Assembly: GCA_934045905.1 (NCBI GenBank)
Contig: OW203767.1
Location: 21,331,073 to 21,395,072 of the forward strand
DNA length: 64,000 bases
Source of the DNA: Leuctra nigra
Taxonomy: Eukaryota > Arthropoda > Insecta > Plecoptera > Leuctridae
Reading direction: 5' to 3'
The notes under the pieces are model-generated. The model worked only from the letters and a program-made list of their open reading frames with translations, did no database searches and was not told the DNA's origin. The position numbers were made by a program, and so were the translations under genes. Below, one piece after another: positions 1 to 10,491 of the stretch (its first letter is position 1; every line of letters starts with the position of its first letter).

Positions 1-251
1 TGTTTTTGTTGAAAATTTTTAGTGTAAGATGTAAATCCAATATTGTAGATATTATTAGCCTGGGCTTGAAATCATATTTATCGCTTTCAGGGGTATTCAA
101 GTTATTTTTCCTCTTAACAAACAGGACATTTGTAGGTAGCCGAAAATCTTATTTTTGTCAGAAATTCTGACAAAATGTGACAAAGTATGTTCCTGTATAC
201 ATAACTAATTAACAAATCAATCTGACCTATTGGTTATTCATTTCGGTTTAT

Positions 252-521
252 TCATTTATTCATTTTGTTAGGGGAAAAACAGGGCAATTTTTCTTCATAT
301 TTCTTATAACCAGATTTGTTAAAATGTGCACCACATATTCTGTGGTTCTTAATAGGGGACCATTTACTACATTTTCCCTGAGATCCAATTCGCCTCACAC
401 GCCTCATTCTTTCTTCAAATCAATGTCCCTTGAAAGTAGTGAAACGACACTTCACGGCTAAATTTAGTGTTATTTTTGCTCAATGGAACACAACACACTG
501 TTCCGTACGATCTGCTATTCT
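252..521 (-). pseudogene. Degenerate THAP-type (C2CH) zinc-finger domain
   Basis: Read on the minus strand, the segment starts YGTVCCVPLSKNNTK and goes on to EVSFHYF, the N-terminal THAP signature. The second zinc ligand after CCVP is Ser instead of Cys. The frame then shifts twice: a DIDLKKE piece lies in the second frame, and KWSPIKNHRICGAHF followed by the NKSGYKKYEEKLPC tail lies in the third. That last piece carries the THAP W-x-P and C-x-x-H pairs and ends at a stop near 252. THAP domains bind DNA and occur in chromatin proteins and P-element-like transposases. The order of motifs over about 80 codons is what the family predicts, so I am fairly sure of the ancestry. The frameshifts and the lost Cys mean it cannot encode a working domain as it stands. 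I see no transposase or other downstream domain. Confidence 0.7.
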
Positions 522-693
522 TAGTATTATTCATAAAATAATGTTGAATACCAATAAAATTAGTTACATTTAAATACAGAGATGATATAACATAACAAAC
601 ACCGAAAAACATTCTTCCTTTATGCATCTCAGCACTGTCAACCAGGCAGCTGTCAAACTCTTCACATCCTAAGCCCAACATGCATCACGGCAC

Positions 694-710
694 GTCGCGC
701 ATGCGCAGTG
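694..710. promoter_or_regulatory. NRF-1/Ewg-like palindromic site
   Basis: The stretch contains GCGCATGCGCAG, matching the palindromic NRF-1 (insect Ewg) recognition sequence, with four CpGs in an AT-rich setting. It lies just upstream (minus sense) of the ATG at 681 that opens the frame leading into the THAP relic. It could be an old promoter element of that gene. Function is inference. Confidence 0.3.
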
Positions 711-1035
711 AATTTTGAATGTTGTCTATATGCCTCAACGAAGTTCAACAATGTGACCTAATCGAATTGTGTGCAAGTTATTTTTGAGCCAGGAAATGCA
801 GGGAAATTTTTATCAAAATTTTACGGAACATGCCCAAATATTTCTATTAAGAAAGATAATATTTGGTAGGATTTAATGTTCAAAATAAGTGCAGGTTTAT
901 TAAATTGAAATACCTAAATAAAGTTATGTTTGACTTATCCAAAGAAAACAGGACCAAAAGAAACATGAAGACATTTTTGGCCCTTTCTCAATCATCACGA
1001 AACAATTATTGTCTAACTTTGAAATGACCTGAAGG
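711..1035. other. Featureless AT-rich stretch
   Basis: I see no coding, RNA or repeat signal here. Confidence 0.5.
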
Positions 1036-1039
1036 TTAA

Positions 1040-1217
1040 AGATGCAACTTGGCAACATATCGAATACAGTGCGACGTTGCATGAAAGTCAGTACATCATG
1101 TCAGAGGGTGATATGATGTTTGTAATATCCTGAAACTTGGCAACACCTCGACTACATTGCGACGTTGCAAGAGTTATTGCAACCTGTCAGAGAGTGATAT
1201 GATGTTTGTTATGTCAG
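1040..1217. repeat. Two-copy tandem duplication, period about 87 bp
   Basis: Two diverged units share AACTTGGCAACA, TGCGACGTTGCA and GTGATATGATGTTTGT in the same order, offset 86-88 bp. No coding sense is apparent. Confidence 0.7.
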
Positions 1218-1735
1218 AACAAGTTAACTTGATTAATAGTCGTCGAGTTTATAATGTAAATTCACATTACATGTTCACATGAGTAGGTGTACACAACACT
1301 TACACTGTGACTTAATTTGTTGTAAACACACTCAGTCAAAAGTAAACAGTATGTGACGTAAGGATTCAAAGACGCAATTTTAAATAATATTCCAATATTT
1401 TACAGCGAATTGTTCAATTTCGTACCAGTATTTTTAAACACAATTCCATAATAACATAGAAAAGTTCAACAAAACTAAAACAATAACCAAAGAAACTATA
1501 CTAAAACGAACTATAACTACTATAACTACTACTACTATAACTAACAATACTACAGTACCTATGTAATAAAATATAAGGATCAAGATAATTTATTGATTAT
1601 TAATTACTTATAATATACTGAAATCATGTCATTTAGATTTTGGTAATATTTTTGGTCATATATTTTGGTCTGATTTTGGTTGATTTTGTTCAGACTTCGG
1701 TTTGGTTTTTACAAATTGAAACATAAACTCAATCC
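1218..1735. other. AT-rich stretch with an ACT/ATA-rich simple-sequence patch
   Basis: Around 1510-1550 there is an imperfect (ACT)n/(ATAACT)n patch. Nothing else is recognised. Confidence 0.5.
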
Positions 1736-1858
1736 TGGTGCGTCATTAAACTCTGTGACGACATGATGATGACATCAGCGGCGAGACTGGCAGGTATAAA
1801 AGATGTCCTCTCCTCCTTAGTCCAGGATCTGTGAGATCTCTTTCATCTCGCCGACGTG
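1736..1858 (+). promoter_or_regulatory. Candidate TATA-type core promoter
   Basis: GGTATAAAAG at 1793-1802 is a strong TATA box, followed about 25-30 bp later by pyrimidine-rich TCCTCCTTAGTCC, a plausible start region. Just upstream are TGACGACA and TGACATCA, CRE-like sequences. Two ATGs follow (1859 and 1870). The arrangement fits a real transcription start, but no downstream gene was identified. Confidence 0.4.
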
Positions 1859-1869
1859 ATGCTGTTGAA

Positions 1870-1926
1870 TGGACCGCAAAGTGATCGGCTGCAGATACTT
1901 ACGTGGTGTTTACTTCGTATTAGCAG
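1870..1926 (+). CDS. Candidate first coding exon (unrecognised)
   Basis: From the ATG at 1870 the frame reads MDRKVIGCRYLRGVYFVLA, a short basic-then-hydrophobic N-terminus resembling a signal sequence. It meets a possible splice donor, GCAG|GTACTAG, at about 1927. Unspliced, the frame closes after 33 residues. An overlapping frame from 1859 (MLLNGPQSDRLQ) is an alternative. Support is limited to the TATA box upstream and the donor; no matching second exon was found, so this is tentative. Confidence 0.25.
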
Positions 1927-1939
1927 GTACTAGATGTAT

Positions 1940-3170
1940 CATGAGGCGAAGAGAAGGAGATATTTCTTAGGAAAAGTACGGCGTTTTTGTCAGAGTCCAT
2001 TTCAAAATGTGACCCGATTGAATCAGATTTTTGACTAAGAGATGACTATCCCAAGATATGGAGCTTTTTGTGTGGATTATATTCCCCTTCTGTAGTAGTT
2101 GACAATTAAATTATGTGTCCATGGGGGTACATAATTGTGCATCATTGAATTATTAAACAACATTTTGATATTTTAAAAGTCAAACATTTGTTGTAAATGA
2201 GAGAATGGATACGTCAGGGTGATTATTTTGTTGATATTGTACATTATACATTTATTTTAAGTATTAATCTCTTCAAATTATTAAGCACTTTGGCTCAAAA
2301 TTATCGATGTACAAACCACGATAACTTTCGAAAATTTCAGTTCAATGAAGACTATTTCAGTTTTCGTCTATAGAAATAAATCTGTTAAAGTGTCCGTTTC
2401 AGCTTGATCGGCGAAATTGTCTACTAAAACAACAAACCTATGTGTGCAATGTAATTCGCTCTCACATTCACTGAAAGTCCTTCTCATTTGCCTCTCGCAC
2501 TCTAAAACATGTCAAACATGTAGAACGATTTGTAAGATCAGATATAGTCACAATTTCCATTACTTTCATGCACGCAATTAGCTGTATCTTGGAATTCAGA
2601 ACGTAAATTACAAAAATGTCTTTGAAACTCTCCGACATTTCTTCACAATTTCAGTAAATCATTACTTAATAATACAACTCAATTTACATGAACTCGCTAC
2701 TTTGATGACTCTGATCTGATAAAGTTTAAATACTTAACATGAATTTTATATCCTAGCAAAAAACAACTCAATAAATTTCACCACACAACTATTTTCCATT
2801 TTATAGTGTTTTAACCAAACCACAAGCCATTTCGTGCGACCAAGAACACAGCTAAATTGAATCATATCATGAATTTCAACGCCTTTGAAGAATCCTTATA
2901 CCGAGATATGACGCAAGTGTTTACTTATATATATAATCAACACATGGTGAAGTTATTACCTTAATAGATATAATTTATTGGCGGCGTTGTGTTGAAGAGA
3001 GGTGGGCATATTCACTCCGAGAAGGTATAGAGTGTAGACGTGTAGCTGTTAGCTTGATTTGTAGTCTTGTACATAGCAGCAGAACAGCAAGATTGTATGT
3101 CAAATATGAGAGTTAGTAACATGACGTGATGTTTTTTAGTTGAAAGAAAAGTGTTCGGCACAATATTTGA
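1940..3170. other. AT-rich stretch without recognisable genes
   Basis: No ORF, RNA or repeat of note was seen in this 1.2 kb. Confidence 0.5.
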
Positions 3171-3440
3171 ATTTTATCTTCGGTATGCTTGGAATGTTCC
3201 ATTTTTTATATGCCATGAATTCAAATTAAACGTTCCAAAATCTGTCTCCGCCTTCTCTATTTGAAATGTTCCATTTTCAAAATTCAAATTTGAAACATTC
3301 CAAAACGAACTTTAATTCGTGAAACATTTGAATGTATCATTTTGAATGTTCCCAGGTGATATTTGAATTTCTCTGAGCTTCTCGATTTGAAATGTTTCAT
3401 TTTATATAGGAAAATTCAAGTTGAATCGTTCAAAAATTCA
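3170..3440. repeat. Locally self-similar stretch
   Basis: ATTTGAAATGTTCCATTTT-like units recur at about 3260 and 3387, and related GAATGTTCC words occur at 3190 and 3340, in both orientations. It looks like a diverged local duplication of about 127 bp. Confidence 0.5.
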
Positions 3441-3800
3441 TACTCTTGGACCACTGTGTAACCACCTAGATTCAACTTATCTCAAACAAGTTCTTCACAA
3501 CCCGATAACGACTATCTCTCTACATACTACAACCGAGGTAATCTGGTTTCACTTTTCTCAAAGGCGAGTTGAGTTCAAGATGCACCGATAACTTCCAACT
3601 AACACGAGCTTTGTGCTTTTACCGACCTGTCAAGAATTAACGCGTGATAATCATGACGCGTGTGTACTACCCGTCCCAAGTATGTCGACCTGCACTTCCA
3701 ACGCGACGTGTGTGAAGGGAAGGGGAGATGTTTGCAGGATGGATGTTGCACCAAGTAATTGCTGTTCGTTTCACACTAACTCGAGTTTTTTGAGTTGATT
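3441..3800. other. Unique, less AT-rich patch
   Basis: A 61-codon plus-strand frame (3613-3798) starts in this patch, but its composition and lack of splice context do not support coding. CpGs are denser than in the flanks (ACGCGTG, CAACGCGACG). It may be regulatory. Confidence 0.3.
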
Positions 3801-4415
3801 ATGTTGGAATCGCGTTCGTAAGTTATGTGGTTTTCAAGATTTAATTTAGAAACAGAAATGTTTTATCTGTTGAGGTTTGTCTTATTTTTTAAAACAGGTT
3901 CAAAATTAAGTGTCAAAATTAATACATGCAAAATGTAAATTTTAGTAATTCTCATGATTATCAAGTTAGATTGCAACAGGGCATTTACCTATACAAATCA
4001 TATTTCACATATATATTTTCCCGAAAATTTTACTTCTCATCCCAAATACGTAATAGTGTATATTTAGAAAAAATGCATTTGTGAGAAATGTGAAAAATGC
4101 ACCTTATTTAAAATATTGTATAATATTCTAAATATATTTTATAATATATTTCCGGAACCAAATGAAAACTCTATTTCCCCCCCCCCCCCTCACGATCTCC
4201 GTAATTTGTATTCAGTAATATTTTCTGGTAATCACACAACCCCCCAACCCCAATAAAAATAAGTCAAATTTCGTATCTGAAATCAAAAACCATGCACAAT
4301 GATTTTGACATATTTCTTTATTTTCATAGCATCTCCCAAACATATTTTGATTCATATTCAACATAAAATGATCTCAAAGTGACTCTAAAACCCTTGAAAT
4401 TCGCATAAAACCTGC
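3801..4415. other. AT-rich stretch with a C13 tract
   Basis: An uninterrupted run of 13 C occupies 4177-4189, with a second C-rich patch near 4241. No gene was seen. Confidence 0.5.
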
Positions 4416-4579
4416 GCCTTTGAACGTTGCGGTGTGTCGCTCTTCGTGCATCTCTCGGTGGGCAAACATCTCAGAAGGCGGTGGTTTTCAAAGATCACGG
4501 TCCCTTGCACCTCTTTGCTTCGCGCCAGGCGGTACTGGTTCAAGTAGGCCGTGCTCATTCAAGTAAATCTACCGCCAAC

Positions 4580-4681
4580 AATGCAGCAAACAGAGGCCGA
4601 TGCAGTGGTGGAACTTGGACCAAGAGGGTACATGGGACATGAAGATGTTTATGGAATATTCTTTCTGGAAATGTGCTCGTA
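4580..4681 (+). CDS. Short ORF, possible first exon
   Basis: An ATG in the favourable context CCAACAATGC begins MQQTEADAVVELGPRGYMG and closes after 33 codons. The preceding 160 bp (4416-4579) is CpG-containing and unlike the flanking AT-rich DNA, as a 5' UTR would be. No splice donor inside the frame is compelling, and the product is not recognised. Confidence 0.2.
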
Positions 4682-4699
4682 ATTTTAATTTAATATCCA

Positions 4700-5400
4700 G
4701 CACCAAAATATTGATCGGTTGGGTACTTAGAAATTACTGCATTTGTTTTGTCACACTTCTTGCTTCAGTAACAAATTTTAGTAACTGAGTATAATCGTGG
4801 TAAATTCACACCTTTATTTTTAAACTAACTTATCAGATCAGGGGTAGTTCTCTTCTTCAGGGACGAATTTGTTTAGACATTTTTAAATATAAAATCTAGG
4901 ACATCATGAAGTGGACCAAAAATTGTGATTTTTTTAATTTTTGAGAGTCTTTTACAGTAAAATATTTGCAAAACAAAGGCAAACAGGTTTAGAATAAGTA
5001 AAATAATATGGAGCGATTCTGTCAGTCATTCACCCGTATGACAGACAGTCTTACTAAAAACGCTCCAAAACAATGTATAAAATTCATGTTTCAAAAGTTT
5101 GTAAATTTTCACAATTCAGAATTATTAGTCAAATAATCGTTATGATTCTGATTTTCGTTCTTGTTTTGACCTTATGATTGATGAATCAAATATCGTCATA
5201 AAACAGAAAATAAAAATCAGAACAATACAATAAAAATTTAAATAATTTTATTTCTGCCAAATATAGATCAAACAAAAATCAAAAAAATTAAAAATACATG
5301 GAAGTATAAATTTCTCCCAAAATATCATCCTATAGGATGAGCAACATTTATTTTAATACTTAATTAGTTTTTCTTGTAACACGATAAATACTTCTCTCAA
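4700..5400. other. AT-rich stretch
   Basis: No gene or repeat is recognised. Confidence 0.5.
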
Positions 5401-5770
5401 TTTCATGACGTTCAATCCTCAGATCCGCCACTGGAGCACAGCATCACTTCAGATCTCTGAGGACGTAACCATGGTTACACGGAGGTTTCCTGGAGCCGAG
5501 ATAAAGACGCCGAACTTCTTCAACTGTTTTTTACACGAGTCATAATAATAAAAGCTTCGACGCTCTCTGAAAGATGCTGCATTGAAAGTGCTAAAAAGTG
5601 CGGGATGAATCATTTAGATCGCCTCACGGAGTTTCGAACCGATGCGAGGGAAATTGACCGAACAGAGGTGAATAGATTGACGAATAGGAAGAGACCTAAG
5701 CTTTCAAATGCGTCAGGGTTTGAAGAAAACGTTTAGTGAAGAATGAAACACCTGAAGTGATGTGCATCTC
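5400..5770. other. Unique patch of balanced composition
   Basis: CpG-containing unique sequence with a 24-codon frame starting ACCATGG at about 5470. No domain is recognised; it may be a regulatory or untranslated region. Confidence 0.25.
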
Positions 5771-5828
5771 GATCGAGTTGTTTGAATGGATCTGTCTTTT
5801 ATATACAAAATCCAAGAGTATTTTTTAT

Positions 5829-6325
5829 TCTACTTTCTATGGCAATATCATGACGTCAGAGCTGACCAAAATCTAACTGGGGGACAGGTGCTTTCAGTAA
5901 ATAAGTAATATGAATCTTTATCTAATTGTGTTGATTTAATTTCCTTATTTTATTTAATATAATGTCTGGCTTTCTTTATCTTTCTTTCAAAACTGTATTT
6001 AAATACGATTAAACCATTCTAAAATTGCTGTCTATCAACAAAATAAATGAAGGGCACTATGCAAAGTCAATGAGAGCAAATGTTTGGATAAACACAATAA
6101 ACAGTAAATAAAATTATATATTGAGGGAAAAATAGTTTTTTGTGTTGTGCATTAGCTTACTCTTTTTCTTACACCACACATACAAAATTTACTATTTTTA
6201 ACCCAATATTTAATTTTATTACTGTTTCTTGTGTTTATCCAAAAATTTGCATTCCATTGTGCCCTTCATAAGATTGAGGAATGTTACCATAGCAATCAGG
6301 GTATTGCAGCTATACAAGAAAATTG
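5829..6325 (-). mobile_element. MITE-like family B copy, interrupted by another element
   Basis: Contains AACTGGGGGACAGG and the TGACGTCAGAGCTGACC half at 5850-5890, and the ATGTTACCATAGCAATC end at 6280-6300. Both are hallmarks of the family seen complete at 14941-15185. The two halves are separated by a nested insertion (6049-6267). Confidence 0.7.
6049..6267. mobile_element. Nested short inverted-repeat element
   Basis: The ends are GAAGGGCAC and GTGCCCTTC. The inverted arms of about 85 bp share TTTGGATAAACACAA and AACAGTAA. It sits inside a family B copy, so it inserted later. No coding capacity. Confidence 0.7.
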
Positions 6326-6429
6326 TAAGTTGCAACTGGTACATACATAATGAGCTACCATACCAAGTAATGGTGCAATTTATGGACAATTCTCGAGAGT
6401 CATTTACAAATTGTATCAGATCCATGATA

Positions 6430-6825
6430 TATTGGTAGATTTAGGGAACACACAAATTGCGGCGAGTTGGTACTACTCATTATAGGGCAAATATAATGTT
6501 TCAATTTCAAAATCGGTAATTTTCAATGCAAATCTTACATTACTAAAATGTCCATAACGAAGTTAATCTTGATTTGATATTATTTTTACTGTCGATAGTT
6601 CAACTATATTTCTGTTTAATGAGGACATAGTAATCTAAAATGCAATTTAATTATAATGCATGTAGGGTAATAAAGTCAGAAAGGTGCGAGAAAGAGGTAC
6701 ATTCCAGATATGGAATGCTCCAGCATTCCAGGAGCTAGAATTGAATGTTTCAAGTACTTAGATTTAATGACAAATATAATATTTAATGTTAACTCGACAC
6801 GTGTAAAAACTATTATTTAAGTTTA
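6430..6825. other. AT-rich stretch
   Basis: Nothing recognised apart from a small GGAATGCTCCAGCATTCC palindrome near 6713. Confidence 0.5.
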
Positions 6826-6828
6826 TGT

Positions 6829-7050
6829 GTAACGTCGCACTGTTCTGGGACTAGGTAAATGGCGCCGCGGGAATGATTATGAGGGTAACTGATGATTGGG
6901 GAAGAGGCGATCTTGGCCTATTAGGAAACTTGTCCAGCATTTGCCTCTTGACTGAGGGAAACTGAGGTAAACTTACTCAGTCAGGAAATAAGGAGCTGGA
7001 ATCGAACCGGAACCTCCGGAGATACCGAAGTTCTCAGCCAACTTGTACCG
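6829..7050 (-). mobile_element. tRNA-derived SINE copy
   Basis: Minus-sense copy of the SINE seen best at 60097-60370. The tail appears as AACGTCGCACTGTTCTG at 6831, the middle as GGCCTATTAGGAAAC, and the pol III B box (reverse of GGTTCGATTCC) as GGAATCGAACCGG near 6995. Confidence 0.75.
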
Positions 7051-7237
7051 TAGTTCTAAGACATGACTTCTTATCTAAATTGATGACTGGTAGTTTTACA
7101 CTGATTTTGTCCGTCGAAAGAGCTCCTTGACGCCTTCCAACAATCTGCTTGGTTCATCATAATTCCATTGACAAAGATACAGAATGACAATGATACTCTC
7201 ATGATCTAGTTTGCTGATCTTGGAAGTGGAATAGTGA

Positions 7238-7617
7238 GGGGGGGGGGGGGGGCATTATTAATGTTGGGGATCGGGGGACGAAGCCCCCTAGAAAATCTTC
7301 GGTCAAGGCCATTTCTTTTGGTGCAATTTTGAATTGCATTGCAGTGTAGCTATTTTTGGCAAATATAAATTACAAAATGTTCACACATTGGTGTAAGAGG
7401 TTTAAACCTTACAGCATATTCAAATACGGGGTGCAGTCGACGGAAATTTGTAAAATTTAAACCTAATTCCAAACATTTTGGTACGTTTCTGATCTGTAAT
7501 TTTTATGAGTTTTTATGTCACGTATTATTTTAAATATGCATTTTTTTAGACGAAGCTCAGTTTTCGGGTGGGGGGGGGGGCCCTCCCCCCTCCCCCCTTC
7601 CCTGAATACGCCCTTGG
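7238..7617. mobile_element. Poly-G/C-ended MITE (family C)
   Basis: Starts at G15 (7238-7252) and ends in C-rich sequence plus CTGAATACGCCCTTGG. That end is the inverse of the CCAAGGGCGTATTCAGG start seen at 63651. The inner sequence TTTTGGTGCAATTTTGAAT is shared with copies at 23340 and 61657. It is about 380 bp and non-coding. Confidence 0.75.
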
Positions 7618-7731
7618 AATTTCTTACTTGACTCGCAATACCTGGCTACTTAAACATTATTTAAATATTAATTATATTTAATGTTAATGCAAAAACTAAA
7701 CTTAATTAAACTTAAACTTAATTAAATATTA

Positions 7732-7878
7732 ATGCAGTTCTTATGCACCACGTGTCTAAGAATGGTATATAGGGAGGACAGCGCAGCAGTGAAACATTCT
7801 GCTAAGAAACCTGGAAGAAGTAAGTCGTCGATGTCGCTGCAGCCGTGGGTGGTGCTGTGCTCGTCTAATGGTAAGTAA
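7732..7878 (+). CDS. Candidate internal exon or short ORF (unrecognised)
   Basis: A plus-strand frame starts at ATG 7732 and includes VKHSAKKPGRSKSS and MSLQPWVVLCSSNG, with a near-perfect splice donor ATG|GTAAGTAAT at 7871. The frame closes at the TAA just past the donor, as expected if the donor is used. The antisense frame (7722-7955) is also open for 77 codons with protein-like composition, so the strand is uncertain. The region is richer in G+C than its flanks. I do not recognise a family. Confidence 0.3.
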   Translation: MQFLCTTCLRMVYREDSAAVKHSAKKPGRSKSSMSLQPWVVLCSSNGK

Positions 7879-8149
7879 TACATCTGTAACGCTTCTTGCA
7901 ACGCGTTGAAGTAGCTTTGAACATGGACAACACACCTTGAGATCCTCTGTGTCAATTGTCACGCAACTTTACATGAACCAAGTAAATTAAGATTAAATAT
8001 GTGTATACAAGTATTTGTACATTTCATTTCATCAACTGGTTCATCGTTTATCTTTATTTGCAGGTTCTTACAAATGAGGTTTTACCTACATATAGCCAAA
8101 AGCAACCTCAAGATGTATACTTGGGCGACTGATGAGATTTTTCCATATT

Positions 8150-8428
8150 ATTATGTCGAATCTTTTGATGCCGCCGTTCTTCTAAAGTGGGGTTATAATG
8201 GGGTAGTGCATGCGTACCGCACGACGCTGACAGCAGCTAGCGTCGCATAGCCTCTCATACCCAATTCCGACTCTCACCTCCACGTGGTAACCCTGGTAAC
8301 CTGAGCAACCCCACTCAAGATCGGGTACCCAACCCCGGTGGCGAGTGGGGTCAGGGCTAACGAGAGCGGGAGAATGGTCCCCCGAAAAGAGGGTTGGGCG
8401 TGGGTATAAAAATCCAACCCCGTAAAAA
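8150..8428. other. GC-rich patch, possible retroelement remnant
   Basis: CpG- and G/C-rich sequence with local inverted words (GTGGGGTT/AACCCCAC; CAACCCCGG/GGGTTGGG) and TATAAAAA at 8404. It resembles a structured untranslated region of a retroelement, but no other copy is in the window. Confidence 0.25.
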
Positions 8429-8765
8429 GAACATTTTTAGAAAACTCAACAGATGTCTCGGCAACAAAAAATTAATACGAAACTAGTTTTTGGTAACAAA
8501 ACACGTCGAGCGCTTGCCGGACAAAAGTGTTCCAAAATGGGTTTGGATGCACAAGCAGGCTGCAAAATCAAAGATGGTAGAGCAGAACGCAGAGGCCCTA
8601 TTGGGAGAGAGGAACTGTAGAAGGTTCGCCTGAGAGAGGACGTCTGGAGGCATGAAATTGAGGCTCCATCTGGATAGCATCAACATCAAACAACTGGCCA
8701 GGAGATCTCGTGTGTTGCCGAATCTACTGGAGACGTGGTATTTTTTCCACGTCAGTGTTTCATGA

Positions 8766-8880
8766 CCTTGAAGACGAAATTCCACACTCTCCTTTATCCA
8801 GATCATTGCCGTAATACTCGATGTCGCTTGATTCTATCTCCACTCCTTCTTGTAGATTATCCAATGAACTCTTGGACAAT
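8766..8880 (-). pseudogene. Arm A of the inverted exon array
   Basis: Minus strand: RLSKSSLDNLQEG, then SSDIEYYGNDLDKGECGIS, then a stop. Part of the array 8430-10640. Confidence 0.5.
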
Positions 8881-8895
8881 CTTAGGGAATGAGCG

Positions 8896-9129
8896 ATGAG
8901 CATTAAGACAAGCGACTACGAGTTCTATAGTAATGATCTGGAGCGAGGTGAGTGGGGAATTCACTTGTCCAGAGCAATGAAAGCGGTTGATCGGAAAGAA
9001 CGACGATGTTCTCTAGTCGGTTCGGCAACACACGAGAGCTCCTGCGATGGAACGGAGAATCTCCACATCTTCAGAGACAATGTACTTACAACGGGTTCAA
9101 AATCGACGTCTAACAGCCCCACCTCGTAA
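8896..9129 (+). pseudogene. Arm B of the inverted exon array
   Basis: Plus strand, ATG at 8896: TSDYEFYSNDLERGEWGIH. The conserved Cys is Trp here. The frame stays open for 77 codons, the longest of the six arms. Upstream in frame is LLDNLRE, matching the LDNLQE block of the minus arms. Confidence 0.5.
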
Positions 9130-9544
9130 AAATGGTTATTTATTCTCAAACGTCCTTAGATATGGATTGGAGATATGAATGTGATAATTAACCCAAACTC
9201 TCTCCCAATATAAAAATGGACACAGAGGTAACGTCAAGTTCATGACGGACAATTGGTTTCCGTAAATGACTTTGGATCGGCAACCGGGCGGGAGAAATCT
9301 GTGGGAAACCAAGATTCGGCTGTATACAACTCAACTCTGTAACTCTTTGGAGTAAGACATTGTAGAAGGATCTCCAAGAAAAGAGAAGTCTGTAGACACA
9401 GCTTTGAGGAGGCCAAGACCCGATGAATACTGTAATGCAATCGAAGAGGAAGAAGCTATGTATCTTCACATGACCAGTAGCTCTCGTTTGTTGCTGAACC
9501 TCAATGAGACGTGGTATTTTTTCCAGACAAAGTATTTTCATTGA

Positions 9545-9660
9545 CACTGAACATGTAGATGCCACATTCCCCTTCTTCTAGACCAACGCCGTTATACTCC
9601 AGTTCATCCATCTAATTTCTCTTCAATACTTTCTTGTAGATTTTTCACTGGACAATTGGA
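9545..9660 (-). pseudogene. Arm C of the inverted exon array
   Basis: Minus strand: FSNCPVKNLQESIEEKLD, then (after a one-base frame change) ELEYNGVGLEEGECGIYMF, continuing SVNENTLSGKNT before a stop. Confidence 0.5.
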
Positions 9661-9702
9661 GAATCTAAATGATTTAAATATGAGCAGTAAGACAGGCGAT
9701 TT

Positions 9703-9783
9703 GAATATTACAGCGTTGATCTGGAGGAAGAGGTATGTGGCCTCTACATGTTCAGTGTCAAAGAATACTCTGTCTGGGAATAA
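9703..9783 (+). pseudogene. Arm D of the inverted exon array
   Basis: Plus strand: EYYSVDLEEEVCGLYMFSV, then KEYSVWE and a stop at 9781. Its nucleotide flank GTTCAGCAACAAACGAGA matches arm C. Confidence 0.5.
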
Positions 9784-10244
9784 CAAATAACAGCACCTTG
9801 GGGTTCAGCAACAAACGAGAACTCCTGCGATTGTCCAGAGAATACAAATGTAGTATTCAATTAACATTACAACGATAACAACTCAATCGCGTAAAAAGAT
9901 TGGGTCACGTATTCTCAAACGATGCCTAAGATATGACTCAAATGGTTGCTACAGGATTTGAGTACATGAAACAACCAAAGCTTTCCTCCTTTATAAAAAA
10001 TACTACGCTGGCGATGAGAGTATAACGGGAAAAATGGTTCGAAAATGGGCTTTGGTTGGGGCTGGAAGACTAGCTGGGAAACCAAGAAACAGATACATGG
10101 ACAACTTAGAGTAAGACAGAAGATAGAATTGTAGAAGGATCTTCAAGGAGAGGGACATCTGGAGACATGAAATTGAGGCTCGATCTGGGCTGTATGAAGA
10201 AGTTGTTGTCGAACCTCCAGGAAATGTGGCTGTTTTCCGTGTCA

Positions 10245-10380
10245 AAGTGTTTCTCTGACGCTGAAGACCTTCACGCCGCATTCTCCATGATCAAGATCAT
10301 CGCCGTAGTATTCACATTCGCTTGTTTTAGTACTCTGTGCTCCTTTCTTGTACATTATCCACTGGACACTTGGACAATCT
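10245..10380 (-). pseudogene. Arm E of the inverted exon array
   Basis: Minus strand: RLSKCPVDNVQERSTEY, a stop, then TSECEYYGDDLDHGECGVKV followed by FSVRETL and a stop. Confidence 0.5.
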
Positions 10381-10404
10381 TAAGGAATGAGCGCAGAGCA
10401 CCAA

Positions 10405-10491
10405 GACAAGCGACTTGAGTACGATGGGGATGATCTTGATCATGGTGAATGCGGCATGCAGCTCTTCATCGGCAGAGAAGGACTCTGCTGA
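10405..10491 (+). pseudogene. Arm F of the inverted exon array
   Basis: Plus strand: DKRLEYDGDDLDHGECGMQL, then FIGREGLC and a stop at 10489. With arm E it forms the best-preserved head-to-head pair. Confidence 0.5.

Noticed and set aside
8150..8428. Ribosomal RNA or snRNA gene
   Set aside because: The GC-rich, self-complementary sequence suggested a structural RNA, but no recognisable rRNA or snRNA motifs are present.
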